From Lophius americanus (Eukaryota; Chordata; Actinopteri; Lophiiformes; Lophiidae): DNA of 64,000 nt. Location of the stretch: assembly GCA_037951165.1 (NCBI GenBank), contig JBBDHG010000112.1, forward strand, positions 4,528,501 through 4,592,500, given 5' to 3'. Positions 49,886-59,629 of the stretch are shown here, one piece after another. The notes beneath the pieces were generated by a model. That model saw nothing but the letters and a program-made list of their open reading frames with translations, ran no database searches and was not told the DNA's origin. Numbering within the stretch: position 1 is the stretch's first letter; the number at the start of each line of letters is the position of its first letter. A program made the position numbers and the translations under genes.

Positions 49886-49948
<63 letters not shown>

Positions 49949-49986
49949 GTGTGTGTGTGTGTGTGTGCGTGTGTGTGTGCGTGTGA
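49872..49986. repeat. (GT)n microsatellite with CG interruptions, about 115 bp
   Basis: GT dinucleotides interrupted by six or seven 'gcgt' units. Z-DNA-prone. Confidence 0.97.
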
Positions 49987-49989
49987 GTG

Positions 49990-52794
49990 CAGAATTCATC
50001 CTAAAAGTATGTGTGAATGATACACGAGAGGGTTCTTTTCCGTGAAAGACAAAGTTTCAAGCAAACCAAGTTTCAAGTTTGAGAAGGAAAAGAATAATAG
50101 GAAAAGTTATCTCATGCACATGAGAGGCTGACAGTGAGTAAGCCAGACAAGGAGCAAGTTTTTGGAGGGGATGTTATGTACCTGCACAACAGTTGCCATT
50201 GGAAACAGAAGAAGGTTTTTATTCATTAGGATCTGTGTGAATATGTCAGAAATATTTTTAAAATGTCTATATTTTCTTAATTTTATTGGAATAGGAGGAA
50301 CTAGAATGTCATCAGTACAGTGAATATGTTCACAAAGGCACTAAACTATATATTATTATAGCTCCAAAAAGTCCAAGATATTATGGAATCGTCATTGCCG
50401 CCGTTAGAGACCCTTTGTGTTAACGCGATAACTCAAAAACCATTTCATGGATCATTTTCAAATTTTATACCCACATACATTAAAGCAGGGTGTTGTGACA
50501 ACCTCCTCTTATCAAAGAAAGGACAGGGAAAACCCAGTTAAGGTAACTCAAACCGTACCAAGGGTAATATTGTGATCATGATAATATTAGGTAAAAACGT
50601 ACAAATGGGAAATAAACAATCCTATTAAGAAGTGGCAGAAAATGTATTTATAGAGCGGATTACATGAAAAAAAGCAACACAATGTTCTCCACAAGAATAA
50701 TACAGGTATAAATACATAAAAAACTAATCAACTTATCAATCAAAACAGGTATATAAAGAGTTAATTATAGTGCACAGTGAATCTATTGAAAGCGGAAACA
50801 GATAAAAGAATAAAAGATGGCAGCAAATGATGTCAAACAGTGAGCAACAAATGATTTCTGCTCTGAAGGGCTAGGATAGGACTGTGTTACTTTGAAATAA
50901 AACCCTGTTTTCTGAATTTTTTAAAGTATTTTTGCCTAGATAAACACTGAGTACACGCAGACATTATGTGGAAAGATCTTTCTTGTTTGACCACAATAGA
51001 AACCAAACCCTTGTGTCTTGTTGTTCGACAACCTTTATCTTTATCACCTAAAGGGATTTTATGGTTCAGCATCTTTTTTTCTTATTTACAAATCATATTT
51101 CATCAACATTAATGCCAGTTGTCCGGTTATTTCAAATCTACTCTGACCTCAAACTGTACAAAATGTGGCTGAAACTGCTTTTTTATTTTGTGTTTCCTCC
51201 AACTACAAAAATATCTCTCTGGTGGTGCAGAGTTCCAATCTCATCAGGGCTAATCTGGAAAAAAGAGGTTAAATAGTTTCGAAATTACAAAGTAAGTAGA
51301 GAAGCATCGGAGGCATTTATGATTTACAGAATCAAGGCCTACACATCCTGGGTTCTAACTGACCCATATACCGGAGCCAGGAAACTTGTCCACACCACCA
51401 CCACCTCCACAAGCAGCCCGATCCAATACAGGTTAACCATACTGATCAGGATCCAATGCGACCCTGTGGTAATTCCCTGGTGAAAGCCACCCAGTCAGTC
51501 CATTGCTGCCTTAAAACCTCAAGGTTTATATGAACAAGATCCACTCTGAATGGGAACCCAGGAACTAGGCCGGTAATAACAGACCTGAGGAAAAAAAGAT
51601 TTTGACCAAACAGAGCGCCGTGGACACAGACTCACCCCATTCACCCCATCGTTTTCTTTCCTCGCAGGCTCGGGATGAATGGTGAACGATGTCTGGGTCA
51701 TGTAACCTGCTGTCTATTTATCCTAGAAGTCATTTACTACATTACGCTTGATTTTGGGGCCAAGAGAGGAAGAACGAAATCTTAGATGCACGAACAAAAT
51801 TGCTACAAAATGTAATGCCTCCAACCTGCTTCTTGGCCGTAAAGCATTTTTCTAGTGCTCTGCTCACTAAACCCCAAGACGCAAGGATGGCTTGCCTGTG
51901 AAATAATATTTCAACAGAGGTTACAGACGAAGAACTGGTGCCATCTCTCAGTTTGGGATTTTCATTTTAATCCTGGGAAGATGTGATGAAGTTGTGTTTT
52001 TCTGTGTTGTGGTGGTGGAAGCAGGCTCGAGACTAAAAGGTTGCAGTATTGAATCACCAGGCTAAAACTAATTTATTATTCTCTATCTTCTTTCTGCAGA
52101 GTGACCAAGGAGGAACCTTTGAGACAGAGCTTTGCACTGGGTTAAGATGGAAGTTGTGGTTTTATTGGGCTGCTCTTGGGTTTGAGGAAGATAACTGTGT
52201 AAATGTGACCCAGGGCACGGCTGGAGAAAAGGGGATTCAAGTGTTTTAATCCGCTTCAAAGGAGATACACTGACGCCACCAGGCTCCACACACAAGCCTG
52301 AAACGGAGCTCCTAATGTTATGGAAACAAATTGAAAAGTACACCTTATGTTAATGACAAGTCATTTAAACTTATGGTAGAGTCATTCTGGTCAGCCATTT
52401 CGCCAAAACCAACTCTGCAAAGTTTGTGATCAATGTCTCAAAGATGTTTGTGTGAAAGCTTAGTGGTGCTTTTTTGCAGCTAAACTCTCTCCAAGATGAC
52501 ATTGACCATCTCATTTTCACTTAAATGGCTCATTGGAGTCCCATTTGCTTTCTGCTTTCCTAAAGCCCAACAGGCTCAATAAAAGCCAATGAGCTGATGA
52601 AAACAGGAAAAGCTTGTTGTTGTCTTAAACGAACAGCATATGGTCTGATCAGTGTGGCTGCACATGGCAGCTCTCCTCGTCTTCCTCTGCTCATCTGTAT
52701 CAGGTTGTCCATTTACCATCTGGGTAATTATTGAGTTAAACGTTTTCCAACTTTCTTTTGTCAACACAGCCGACATTGTGTGTATAAATAAACA

Positions 52795-52795
<1 letters not shown>
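49990..52795. other. No gene recognised, 50.0-52.8 kb
   Basis: Apart from the family A piece at 50.4 kb it is unannotated. A plus frame at 52100-52249 follows an acceptor-like tctttctgcag but shows no domain and may be a non-coding exon at best. Confidence 0.5.
50370..50480 (-). repeat. Dispersed repeat family A, 3' module only
   Basis: The plus strand reads tattatggaatcgtcattgc, then gttaacgcgataactcaaaa, acc, and atggatcattttcaaatttt with atacccacatac. It corresponds to the 3' end of the copy at 3255-3500 and lacks the other modules. Confidence 0.55.
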
Positions 52796-52796
<1 letters not shown>

Positions 52797-52839
<43 letters not shown>

Positions 52840-52860
52840 GCATGCATGCTTGTATATATA
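52797..52860. repeat. (TA)n microsatellite with a (CATG) patch
   Basis: TA run from 52797 to 52839 with one 'ttta' break, followed by gcatgcatgcttg and more TA. Confidence 0.95.
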
Positions 52861-53041
52861 CCTCTAGTGTTTGATTACCTCATTTTTCTATATATTTTAT
52901 TTATATTCCTATATTTTTATCTGCCACGTTTTATCTGCTGCTTTATTTTGAGGCTGCTGCTTATTTTTGACTTTTGATTTTTGCCTAAAAAAAGAGCTGC
53001 TAAACGGTGTTTTGTTGTTTGTAAAACAATGACCATAAAGA

Positions 53042-53080
53042 TCTATTCTATTCTATTCTATTCTATTCTATTCTATTCTA
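53042..53080. repeat. (TCTAT)n pentanucleotide tandem repeat
   Basis: About eight copies of ttcta. The last unit forms the start of an inverted repeat (53074-53119). Confidence 0.97.
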
Positions 53081-53119
53081 CTGAACAGCATGCATTAAAA
53101 AGTGCTGTTCAGTAGAATA
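53074..53119. repeat. 17-bp perfect inverted repeat with 12-base loop
   Basis: The arm tattctactgaacagca (53074-53090) is repeated in exact reverse complement at 53103-53119. The loop is tgcattaaaaag. Confidence 0.92.
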
Positions 53120-53235
53120 ATAACTAATAATGTTTCATAATAACAATAATGACCTTCCGTCCATCTATATCTATGACAACTGTGAGTTGGAGTCAGAGTA
53201 ACACTGGCCATCTTGTTCCAATGGCACCTCTTAAT

Positions 53236-53279
53236 GGGGGTGGGGGTGGGGGGTGGGGGGGGGGGGGGGGGGTGGGGGG
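53236..53279 (+). repeat. G-run, potential G-quadruplex
   Basis: At least four runs of five or more G separated by single T. The longest pure G run is about 18. On the plus strand this is a strong quadruplex former and an assembly-prone site. Confidence 0.9.
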
Positions 53280-53289
53280 ATTATTAGGG

Positions 53290-53400
53290 ATCAAGGGAAC
53301 AATTTGTCCTTGAAATTGATGTGTTAAAAGCTGGAAAATGGTCAAGTGTCAGGATCTGTGCGACTTTGACAAGGAAGAAAAGTTGGAACAACTCCACATT
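53290..53400 (+). repeat. Dispersed repeat family C, internal fragment
   Basis: ttgtccttgaaattgatgtg, gctggaaaatggtcaagtg and aggatctgtgcgactttgac with aagg match a common fish repeat whose other parts occur inside srek1ip1 (60718-61335 and 62420-62640). Confidence 0.5.
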
Positions 53401-55310
53401 TCTGTTCCGAGCTGCTGCCAAGCTAACAGAGTCACAGCTCTACTGAGACTCATATTCCTCTAACCCTCTTCAGTAAGAACTTAATGCATGACTCCAGATA
53501 CGACTAACTTTATATTCGCAACCTGTTTTTTTCTGCTAGTTGCCAGTGGCGACCATCCAGACGCAAAGGTTTCGCAGAGAATTTTTTTTTATTTTGATCA
53601 TTCCCCTGCATTAAAAACCAAACTTAATCAAATCCTCAGAACATTTATTGCAAGATATTTGGCTGTAGTGCCTCAATCCAAAGAGTTTTGCTACTCAGCG
53701 CCTTGGTTTATTTATGATTATTTGTCCGATCAAAACAAGTGTCAGGAAGTTCTGTAGCACTCCCATATGTGTCAGCGTGTCGGTGTCAGTGGATTCAGCT
53801 CAGTCTGAGATGGATCTCACCATTACCACGAGATGGACTTAACAGAGATATTGCAAGTCAAGACAAATAATCCATCCTTATTTCGTCCGTTGTGTGGTCG
53901 TAGGTTTCTGCAGCCTGTCTCAGCTGACCTTTGGTCAGGGCAGTGGTGCAGTCTATGTGATACGGAGGTTTACGCTGAGTACCCACAGGGAAATGTCACA
54001 GGTTTACGTACTCCCGCTTACAAAAATGCACAAGGATACGTAAAATCAAACACAAAAACATTATATAAAATTCCCCCTGTACGTAAGGCCGTATTTACTA
54101 TTGAGATTTTCTAGGTCCTCTGTATTCTGTTTTTAGATTCTTTAGTTCTGCAATGAAATTGTTCCGCTTCAAGATGATGTATTTGGTTTTTTGAGTACCA
54201 TCGTCGATTCTTGTGACCGTGTGTTCATGGGGGTGGAAGGAATCAACTTTAACTCTTTGTTCAACACAGTAATTCTCTGATGACAGATACAGACTGCAAT
54301 TCTGCTACCCTGCCTGTTCTATCTGTAATTTTTGATTTATGAAAAGTAAACGTTCTGCTTGTTTTTGTCATCAAATATATAATAATATAATAATATACAA
54401 ACTCGATCGCCCCTCTATTTCTCATGTTCTTTTCATCTCTCTGCAAAAAACTAAAAGAGGCTTCATCCCTGACTATGGAACACATGTACTGCATTACTAT
54501 TTATAGCATTAGCTGCACAGGACAAAAATCATAATTGTTACAATGCAATGACAACTTCCCTCTTATATGAACCATGTGAGCACAGTTTAAGTAAAATACG
54601 AATTTTGCATATGGCCCCTCAATAAGAATGGGAAAAAATGTGGAAATTATTAAATAATTTGCAGCTACCTGAACGGAGAGAAAGTGTGCAGGTTTTGCTT
54701 TGATTCTCACCTCGGGTGGAATTCTTGCTTTGATAAATTTGCACCGTGCAAAGAAAAACCACGGAGTAGTTGATGAAAGTTTAAACAGAATCAATAAGTG
54801 GCTAAACAAAATGATAGTCATTCTTAATCTAATATAGCATAGAATAAGCCAAACTAATTTTGGCTAAGTCCTCTTTTCCAATTAAGGTCCCACTATCAGG
54901 GCTTACTCACTGTTAGTCTTTTTTTTTCTTCTTATGTGCAAGTTATATGCAGACTTGATGGCTTTGCATGGTATTAGTTTTTTTTTCCCTTGTTTGATTT
55001 ATTGATTAACTGAATTAAATTAATGGTTTTACTAATATATGTATTTTTTCTTAGTTTTGTTTGACTTTTAATATTGCACATGCCACAATTTTAAATATTT
55101 TGTTCTATGGCAAGACAGGAGCTGTGAGCTGAAGCAGCAGGCGGCCCAGCCCACTGTTGGTGGTTCTGTCAGAAGTCCGTTGTGTTAATGAGCACTCAGG
55201 TTATTCTCTGGTTTAGTGGGCATTGTTCACATGGTGTGTACTTTTATTGATGTCTTCCCCTTCCTTCTTATCCAGGCTGCTGTTGTTGCTGCTGTCTAGT
55301 CTTGTCCCAG
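53400..55310. other. No gene recognised, 53.4-55.3 kb
   Basis: Two plus frames (53488-53757 and 53833-54114) and one minus frame (54501-54821) lack domains and splice context. The family B copy lies between them. Confidence 0.55.
54140..54275 (+). repeat. Dispersed repeat family B, copy 2
   Basis: It is the partner of 29528-29645, in the same orientation. It includes gcttcaagatgatgtatttg, tttgagtaccatcgtc, gattcttgtgaccgtgtg and ctctttgttcaacacag. Confidence 0.55.
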
Positions 55311-55557
55311 GTCTCCTAGGGCCTGATTTACCAAGATCCCAAACAGCCAGCGCTGAATAGCGTGTGCAGTATTCAAAATTGCACATTTGATTAGAGGGTG
55401 GTTTGCGGGCGGTGTGCGGGTGATCTACTAAGAATAATTGAAATTGGTGCAAATATGTTGGTGCCGGTACTATTTACATTGGAGTTTTGCTCGTGTTACT
55501 TATTTCCGCCTTGGAGAGTTTGGACAGAGAGAAGGAAGAAAAATAGGATTGAATGCC

Positions 55558-55680
55558 ATGGAACTGCAGGTGTTAGTGGAAGAGGCAAATAAACATTTTG
55601 TTGCGCTAAAGCAGAGAAATTGTTATATTACTTAAAGAAATTGGATATGGGAGGGTATCTGCGAGAAAGTCATTTCAGGT
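55558..55680 (+). pseudogene. Myb/SANT-like ORF1 remnant of the Harbinger element
   Basis: The frame reads MELQVLVEEANKHFVALKQR and then hits a stop at 55633-55635. After the stop, fragments such as RNWIWEGICEKVIS continue the pattern of the trihelix/Myb-like DNA-binding domain that Harbinger elements encode beside their transposase. A basic stretch REGRKIGLN precedes the Met. The gene is broken by the in-frame stop. Confidence 0.6.
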
Positions 55681-56187
55681 GTGTGAAACAAGATGAACGA
55701 CAGATGTTATTAAGAGACAATGATAAGATAAGAGTAAATAGCTTATAATAAAACCTCCGTTAATAAAAAAGGTGGGGGTTGATCGATGACCTATGACCAC
55801 TACTGAGCAGCAGGTGCAGTTCACTTTTTGCAATGAGCAGACACGCACTATAAGACGCACACATATTTCCCCTGGAAATATTTCATCTTTTTACCACATT
55901 TCCCTCATCAAAAATGGAGGTGCTTCATGTTTTAGCGTTTTGCTGAGTATAGTTGAGTTGTAGTATTGAAGATGGATTCATTCATTGCGCAGGAGGTGGA
56001 GACTTTCTATGGCATTTGCACCTGAGCGCGCGTGCCGAGAGGTACCACCGGGCAGTTGGTAAGCCACAGAGGACCACCAGGCAGCTGGTCAGCGTATGAT
56101 TTGGTCTGACGATGGCTATCAGTGCCCTGGCAAGAGTGATCGAAAATGGAGTAGAGGCAGGGGTGGAGTCTCGTAATCCAAGCGGTC

Positions 56188-56472
56188 CTACACTGGAGCA
56201 GCCGGGGAATGGAGAGGAACGAGGACACATAGGGTACATAGGGCACATAGTGAGAACAGCCACAAGTGTGGCCTGTTGCCATTCTCCTCTTCCACGTCCA
56301 TGGCATCATGTTCCAAATCGTGATATAAGGCAATGTTGTAACATACATACAGACAACTACAATCTGTACCACCTATTTCTGGGTTGAGCCGTAATGCTCC
56401 TCCAGTACGATCCAAAGAGCGGAACCGGCTTTTAAGTATGCCAAACTGTGTCTTTGTGCAAAGTTCTGCCAA
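56188..56472 (-). pseudogene. Harbinger transposase C-terminal remnant
   Basis: The minus-strand frame gives FGILKSRFRSLDRTGGALRL at 56386-56445, which corresponds to the conserved 'F-G-x-L-K-x-R-F-R-x-L' block of HARBI1-like DDE transposases. Further on, NIALYHDLE in the same frame and IVVVCMYV in another frame match the following 'VVCxxLHNIA' block, so at least two frameshifts separate the pieces. The upstream catalytic DDE residues are not recognisable. Confidence 0.65.
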
Positions 56473-57189
56473 TTAGAACCTTCCTTTCAAATATACTAAA
56501 TAAAGACACATTCGCAAAAACCTCACTATTATTTCAGTATCAGTAAATCACATTGCGTGTGCTAAATTCATCTATTTGCATCGACACTTCCCAGTTATCT
56601 TATAAGGCAAATTTCCTAAATCCTCAGATCGCGTTGTTAGTAGATCAGCTTGCTCATTTAATTGCAGGTGATATCAAATTTGCACCTGTTTGAACACATG
56701 CAAACATTTAATAAAGCGGGACCCTAGTGTTCCAAAATACTATCTGCCACTTTATTTATGCTGGTCTGTTTAATTGGCTGGTCCCATCGCTGCCTGATAA
56801 ACTAATCCGATCCATCCGCGGGTCTATATATCTGCGGTTCTGTGCAGGTGTATATAGCCATTTACCTATAAATTTGTTATCTGTCAGCGTCAGATCTGTG
56901 GGCCTCAATGGACCCCCGCTGCATGACAATTACAGAAGATACAACATGAAATACAACACATGATCATTTAAACTGGCAGCTATGCTGCGGTCCATGTCAC
57001 TGCACTGTGACGTAAAAAAAAAAAATTCCTACATTACTGAAAAATGACAGATGCCAACAAAGAGACACAAAGTGGATCCATTATTTTTTTTATCGTTACA
57101 ATAGGTTCTCAGGAAAATATTTTGAAAATATCATTTCAAACTGACTATTGTAGACATAACCAAACCGACATTAGCTATCAATGAGTGAC

Positions 57190-57720
57190 CTAGCCCATAG
57201 TTTCTAAATGTTTGTCAGAAATCGCTTGAGTGCTAAAAAAAAGCAAATTAACATTGACGTGTCTCTGGGGGATTGTGACTGACTGAATTCCTTTTTGTGA
57301 TAATGTGGCGAATATCTGTGCTTCATAAAGGATGCATTCCATAAGTAGATGTTTAAGTGTCAGCTGTCTCTTGCAGGCTCCACAAAGTCCATCCTTGTGC
57401 TTGTCCATCTGGGCCAGCTCCCATGTAAGGTCGCCCAGATAACACTGCTCTGTTTCTGCCACCCACCTGTTTTGTTTAACCTGATTATGGATCAACATTA
57501 AGAAATCCCGACAACCACATTCAAATCAATGTCCCTAATTTTTGCCATTTTAGCAGCCATGTCTTGAACATCATTCCCTTCTACTCTAACATGGGCAAGC
57601 GCCAACAGAAATCCCACCATGCCTCTAGCCTTCTCAATTCAGAGTCATAAGCTCCACCACAAGGTCTGGTCAGGTTCCCTAGCTTATGATCTGTCATAGA
57701 CATTAACACTGAGACCTGAC
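57190..57720 (-). mobile_element. I-clade LINE C-terminal fragment (RNase H and zinc knuckle)
   Basis: The minus-strand frame at 57190-57498 holds CGACKRQLTLKHLLMEC, a C-x2-C-x7-H-x4-C knuckle (C39, C42, H50, C55 of that frame). It follows WELAQMDKHKDGLCGAC and precedes an aromatic/hydrophobic tail. This arrangement lies after RNase H in I/Jockey-like non-LTR retrotransposons. Upstream on the minus strand, broken frames up to about 57720 look like a decayed RNase H. No terminal repeats or poly-A tail were found. Confidence 0.6.
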
Positions 57721-58394
57721 AGCCTCGTCACCTCACAAACACAATTTGGAGTTTGAATTCAAACCCAGGACCATCTTGTTGTAACACAGAACAGCATGAT
57801 TTTGCATACTGATGATGCAGAGTCACATAAACACTTTCTGCGATGCATTTACTTTCTGTGTCATTTCTAATTCCATTCTCTTTTTTGCCTCTAGAAGGGA
57901 TGACTTGACCTTTCCTACACTTCCACATATCTTCCAGGTGCAGACGCCATTACAGTGGACATCTACTGAAAAGCCATTTTCTGGGTTGTGATGGTATCGT
58001 TACACATCTACCACTTCAGTGGATGTCACACAGAGTGGAAAAATCTATAGTTTAACGGGAGACATATGGAAGGGCTGAGGAGGCAAGAACCATAGAGACC
58101 GAGAGTGAGGTGAAAGGAGTGAGGAGTAAAATGAGACCTGATCAACGGCCATGTATTGCTTTTTTCTTCCACAGCCATAGATTAGATTTAGATTCTAGCT
58201 CTCAGAAGCTAGAATTTAAATAATTTAAATGTGACCGTCCTTCATCTCACAGGGATTCGTGTGTCTCATTTTAGGTACACTGCTGCCCTCTAGAGGCAAA
58301 CAGATTCATGTCTGCTCTATCACCATAGAGGATGTCAGCATGTGTCTAATTTATGATTTCTCTAATATCCTTTATGTTGTACATTCATTTGTAT

Positions 58395-58685
58395 GAAATT
58401 ATCCAAACTATCTGTTAGAGCGGGCGTCTGCTTATCTGAAAGTCGATGGTTAGACCCCTCCGGTCCAAATGTCGAAGTGTTGTTAAGCAAGATACTGAAC
58501 CCCAAGTTGCTCCAATGGCTGTTCCAGTGGTGTGTGTATGATTGTGGGGATGGTGGCAGCCTTTGTCATCACGGAATGTTTGTGTGAATGGGTGAATGCT
58601 TGCTTGTGTTGTAAAGCACTTTTGGGTAGAAGAGACTATAAAAGTGCTACATAGATACAGAGCATTTACCATATTAAATCATTTA
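58395..58685 (+). mobile_element. tRNA-derived SINE, second family, degenerate
   Basis: Landmarks are tgttagagcgggcgtctgc near the A box, then gttaagcaagatactgaacc, ccaagttgctccaatggctg, gtaaagcacttttgggtaga and aaaagtgctacatagataca. These are typical of the fish SINE that ends 'aaagcgctatataaatgcag..catttacca'. Confidence 0.6.
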
Positions 58686-58876
58686 TACTGAGAACACTTA
58701 CCGCGGAGAATTGAGTCAGACTGAGGCAACGGTAAGTTTGGCATTGGAAATAAAACTATATGTAGATGTTCTCTAAATGAAATACAGTTTGAACACACAT
58801 GTATGTTTTGCAGTGAATTATTGACTTGATCAGATCAACAATGCATGATGTGAATGATAAAATTCACTTTTTCACT

Positions 58877-58882
58877 TTTATT
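58877..58882 (-). other. Candidate polyadenylation signal AATAAA for srek1ip1
   Basis: The minus strand has AATAAA about 750 nt after the srek1ip1 stop codon. A 3' UTR of that size is reasonable, but the hexamer is common by chance in AT-rich DNA and no transcript evidence is available. Confidence 0.22.
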
Positions 58883-59513
58883 ACATGACAAGTGAGTCTT
58901 ATTTGGAACTTTCTATAAAAAAATATCCCAAGAGTAAAAACACAATCAATTATATACCAAAACACAACATTTTTAGACTCGATATAAAAAAGAGTTACCG
59001 TCTGCAGAGGTGTCAGCACAAAAATAGACCGACTGTTGTCGTCTTTAAGGACTTGGGCCATTGTTTTCAATCAATTTAAAATTAAGATAAATAAGACTGA
59101 ACTTTCTATTTTTGGAGAAAATATCAAAGAAGCATTGCATTAACAACATGCATAAACAACCACCAAAACAAAGGTATGGCATGTGGAAACTTATTACAGG
59201 AATCATTCAAGCTAGACTAGGGTTTTCTCCAAATGAACAGTTCAGAGACTGAACCATCAAATTTCACCTGAGATTCATCTGTACACAACAAACACTCTCT
59301 CTTGTGGTTCTGGAAGGGTGAGGAAACAATATTGTATCAACATATGTTGCATGGCTTTGAAACATCAGAAGCCTGTAAAATATATGAGTGTTTTCCTAAA
59401 TGCTTCAGAGAACCACATTGTTTTCATTTGTATACTGCTATAAAGGTCAGGTCCTTTGTACGTGTAAGCTTTACTTTTTTTTTTTAAACCACTGCATCAG
59501 GTCCTCAACAGGA

Positions 59514-59543
59514 CCTTTGTTGAAATCCTCATTTCAACAAAGG
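59514..59543. repeat. 13-bp hairpin just past the srek1ip1 stop
   Basis: cctttgttgaaat (59514-59526) and atttcaacaaagg (59531-59543) are perfect arms with the loop cctc. The hairpin lies about 90 bases into the expected 3' UTR of srek1ip1 and would be transcribed. Confidence 0.85.
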
Positions 59544-59629
59544 GCCACTCCTACTTGGTGAGGTTAGGTGCCTTATTTACATAATGGTACCATTTGTCGG
59601 CCCTGCTGACTCTGCACCCTATGGTTGTG

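Larger units (their letters stand above)
55320..56724. mobile_element. Decayed PIF/Harbinger DNA transposon
   Basis: The left end reads GGCCTGATTTACC and the right end, reverse-complemented, reads GGGTCCCGCTTTATT. These are imperfect terminal inverted repeats. The trinucleotide TAG stands immediately outside both ends, as expected of the 3-bp target duplication of this superfamily. Inside are remnants of the two usual genes: a Myb/SANT-like protein on the plus strand near 55558 and a transposase on the minus strand near 56450. Frameshifts and stops break both. The element was therefore autonomous once and is now inactive. Confidence 0.75.
58690..59629 (-). other. Expected 3' UTR and downstream flank of srek1ip1
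   Basis: Contains the 13-bp hairpin (59514-59543) and the candidate AATAAA (58877-58882). Two facing donor-like motifs (cttaccgcgg and caacggtaagt) around 58.7 kb are unexplained. Confidence 0.4.

Noticed and set aside
49391..49999. 202-codon minus-strand open frame, the longest in the window
   Set aside because: Its N-terminal third is translated (GT)n repeat (His/Thr) and the rest shows no domain or splice support; the length comes from the stop-free microsatellite.
52100..52249. Terminal exon of a gene after tctttctgcag
   Set aside because: The acceptor is good, but the 50-residue translation (WAALGFEEDNCVNVTQG region) shows no family and there is no upstream partner exon.
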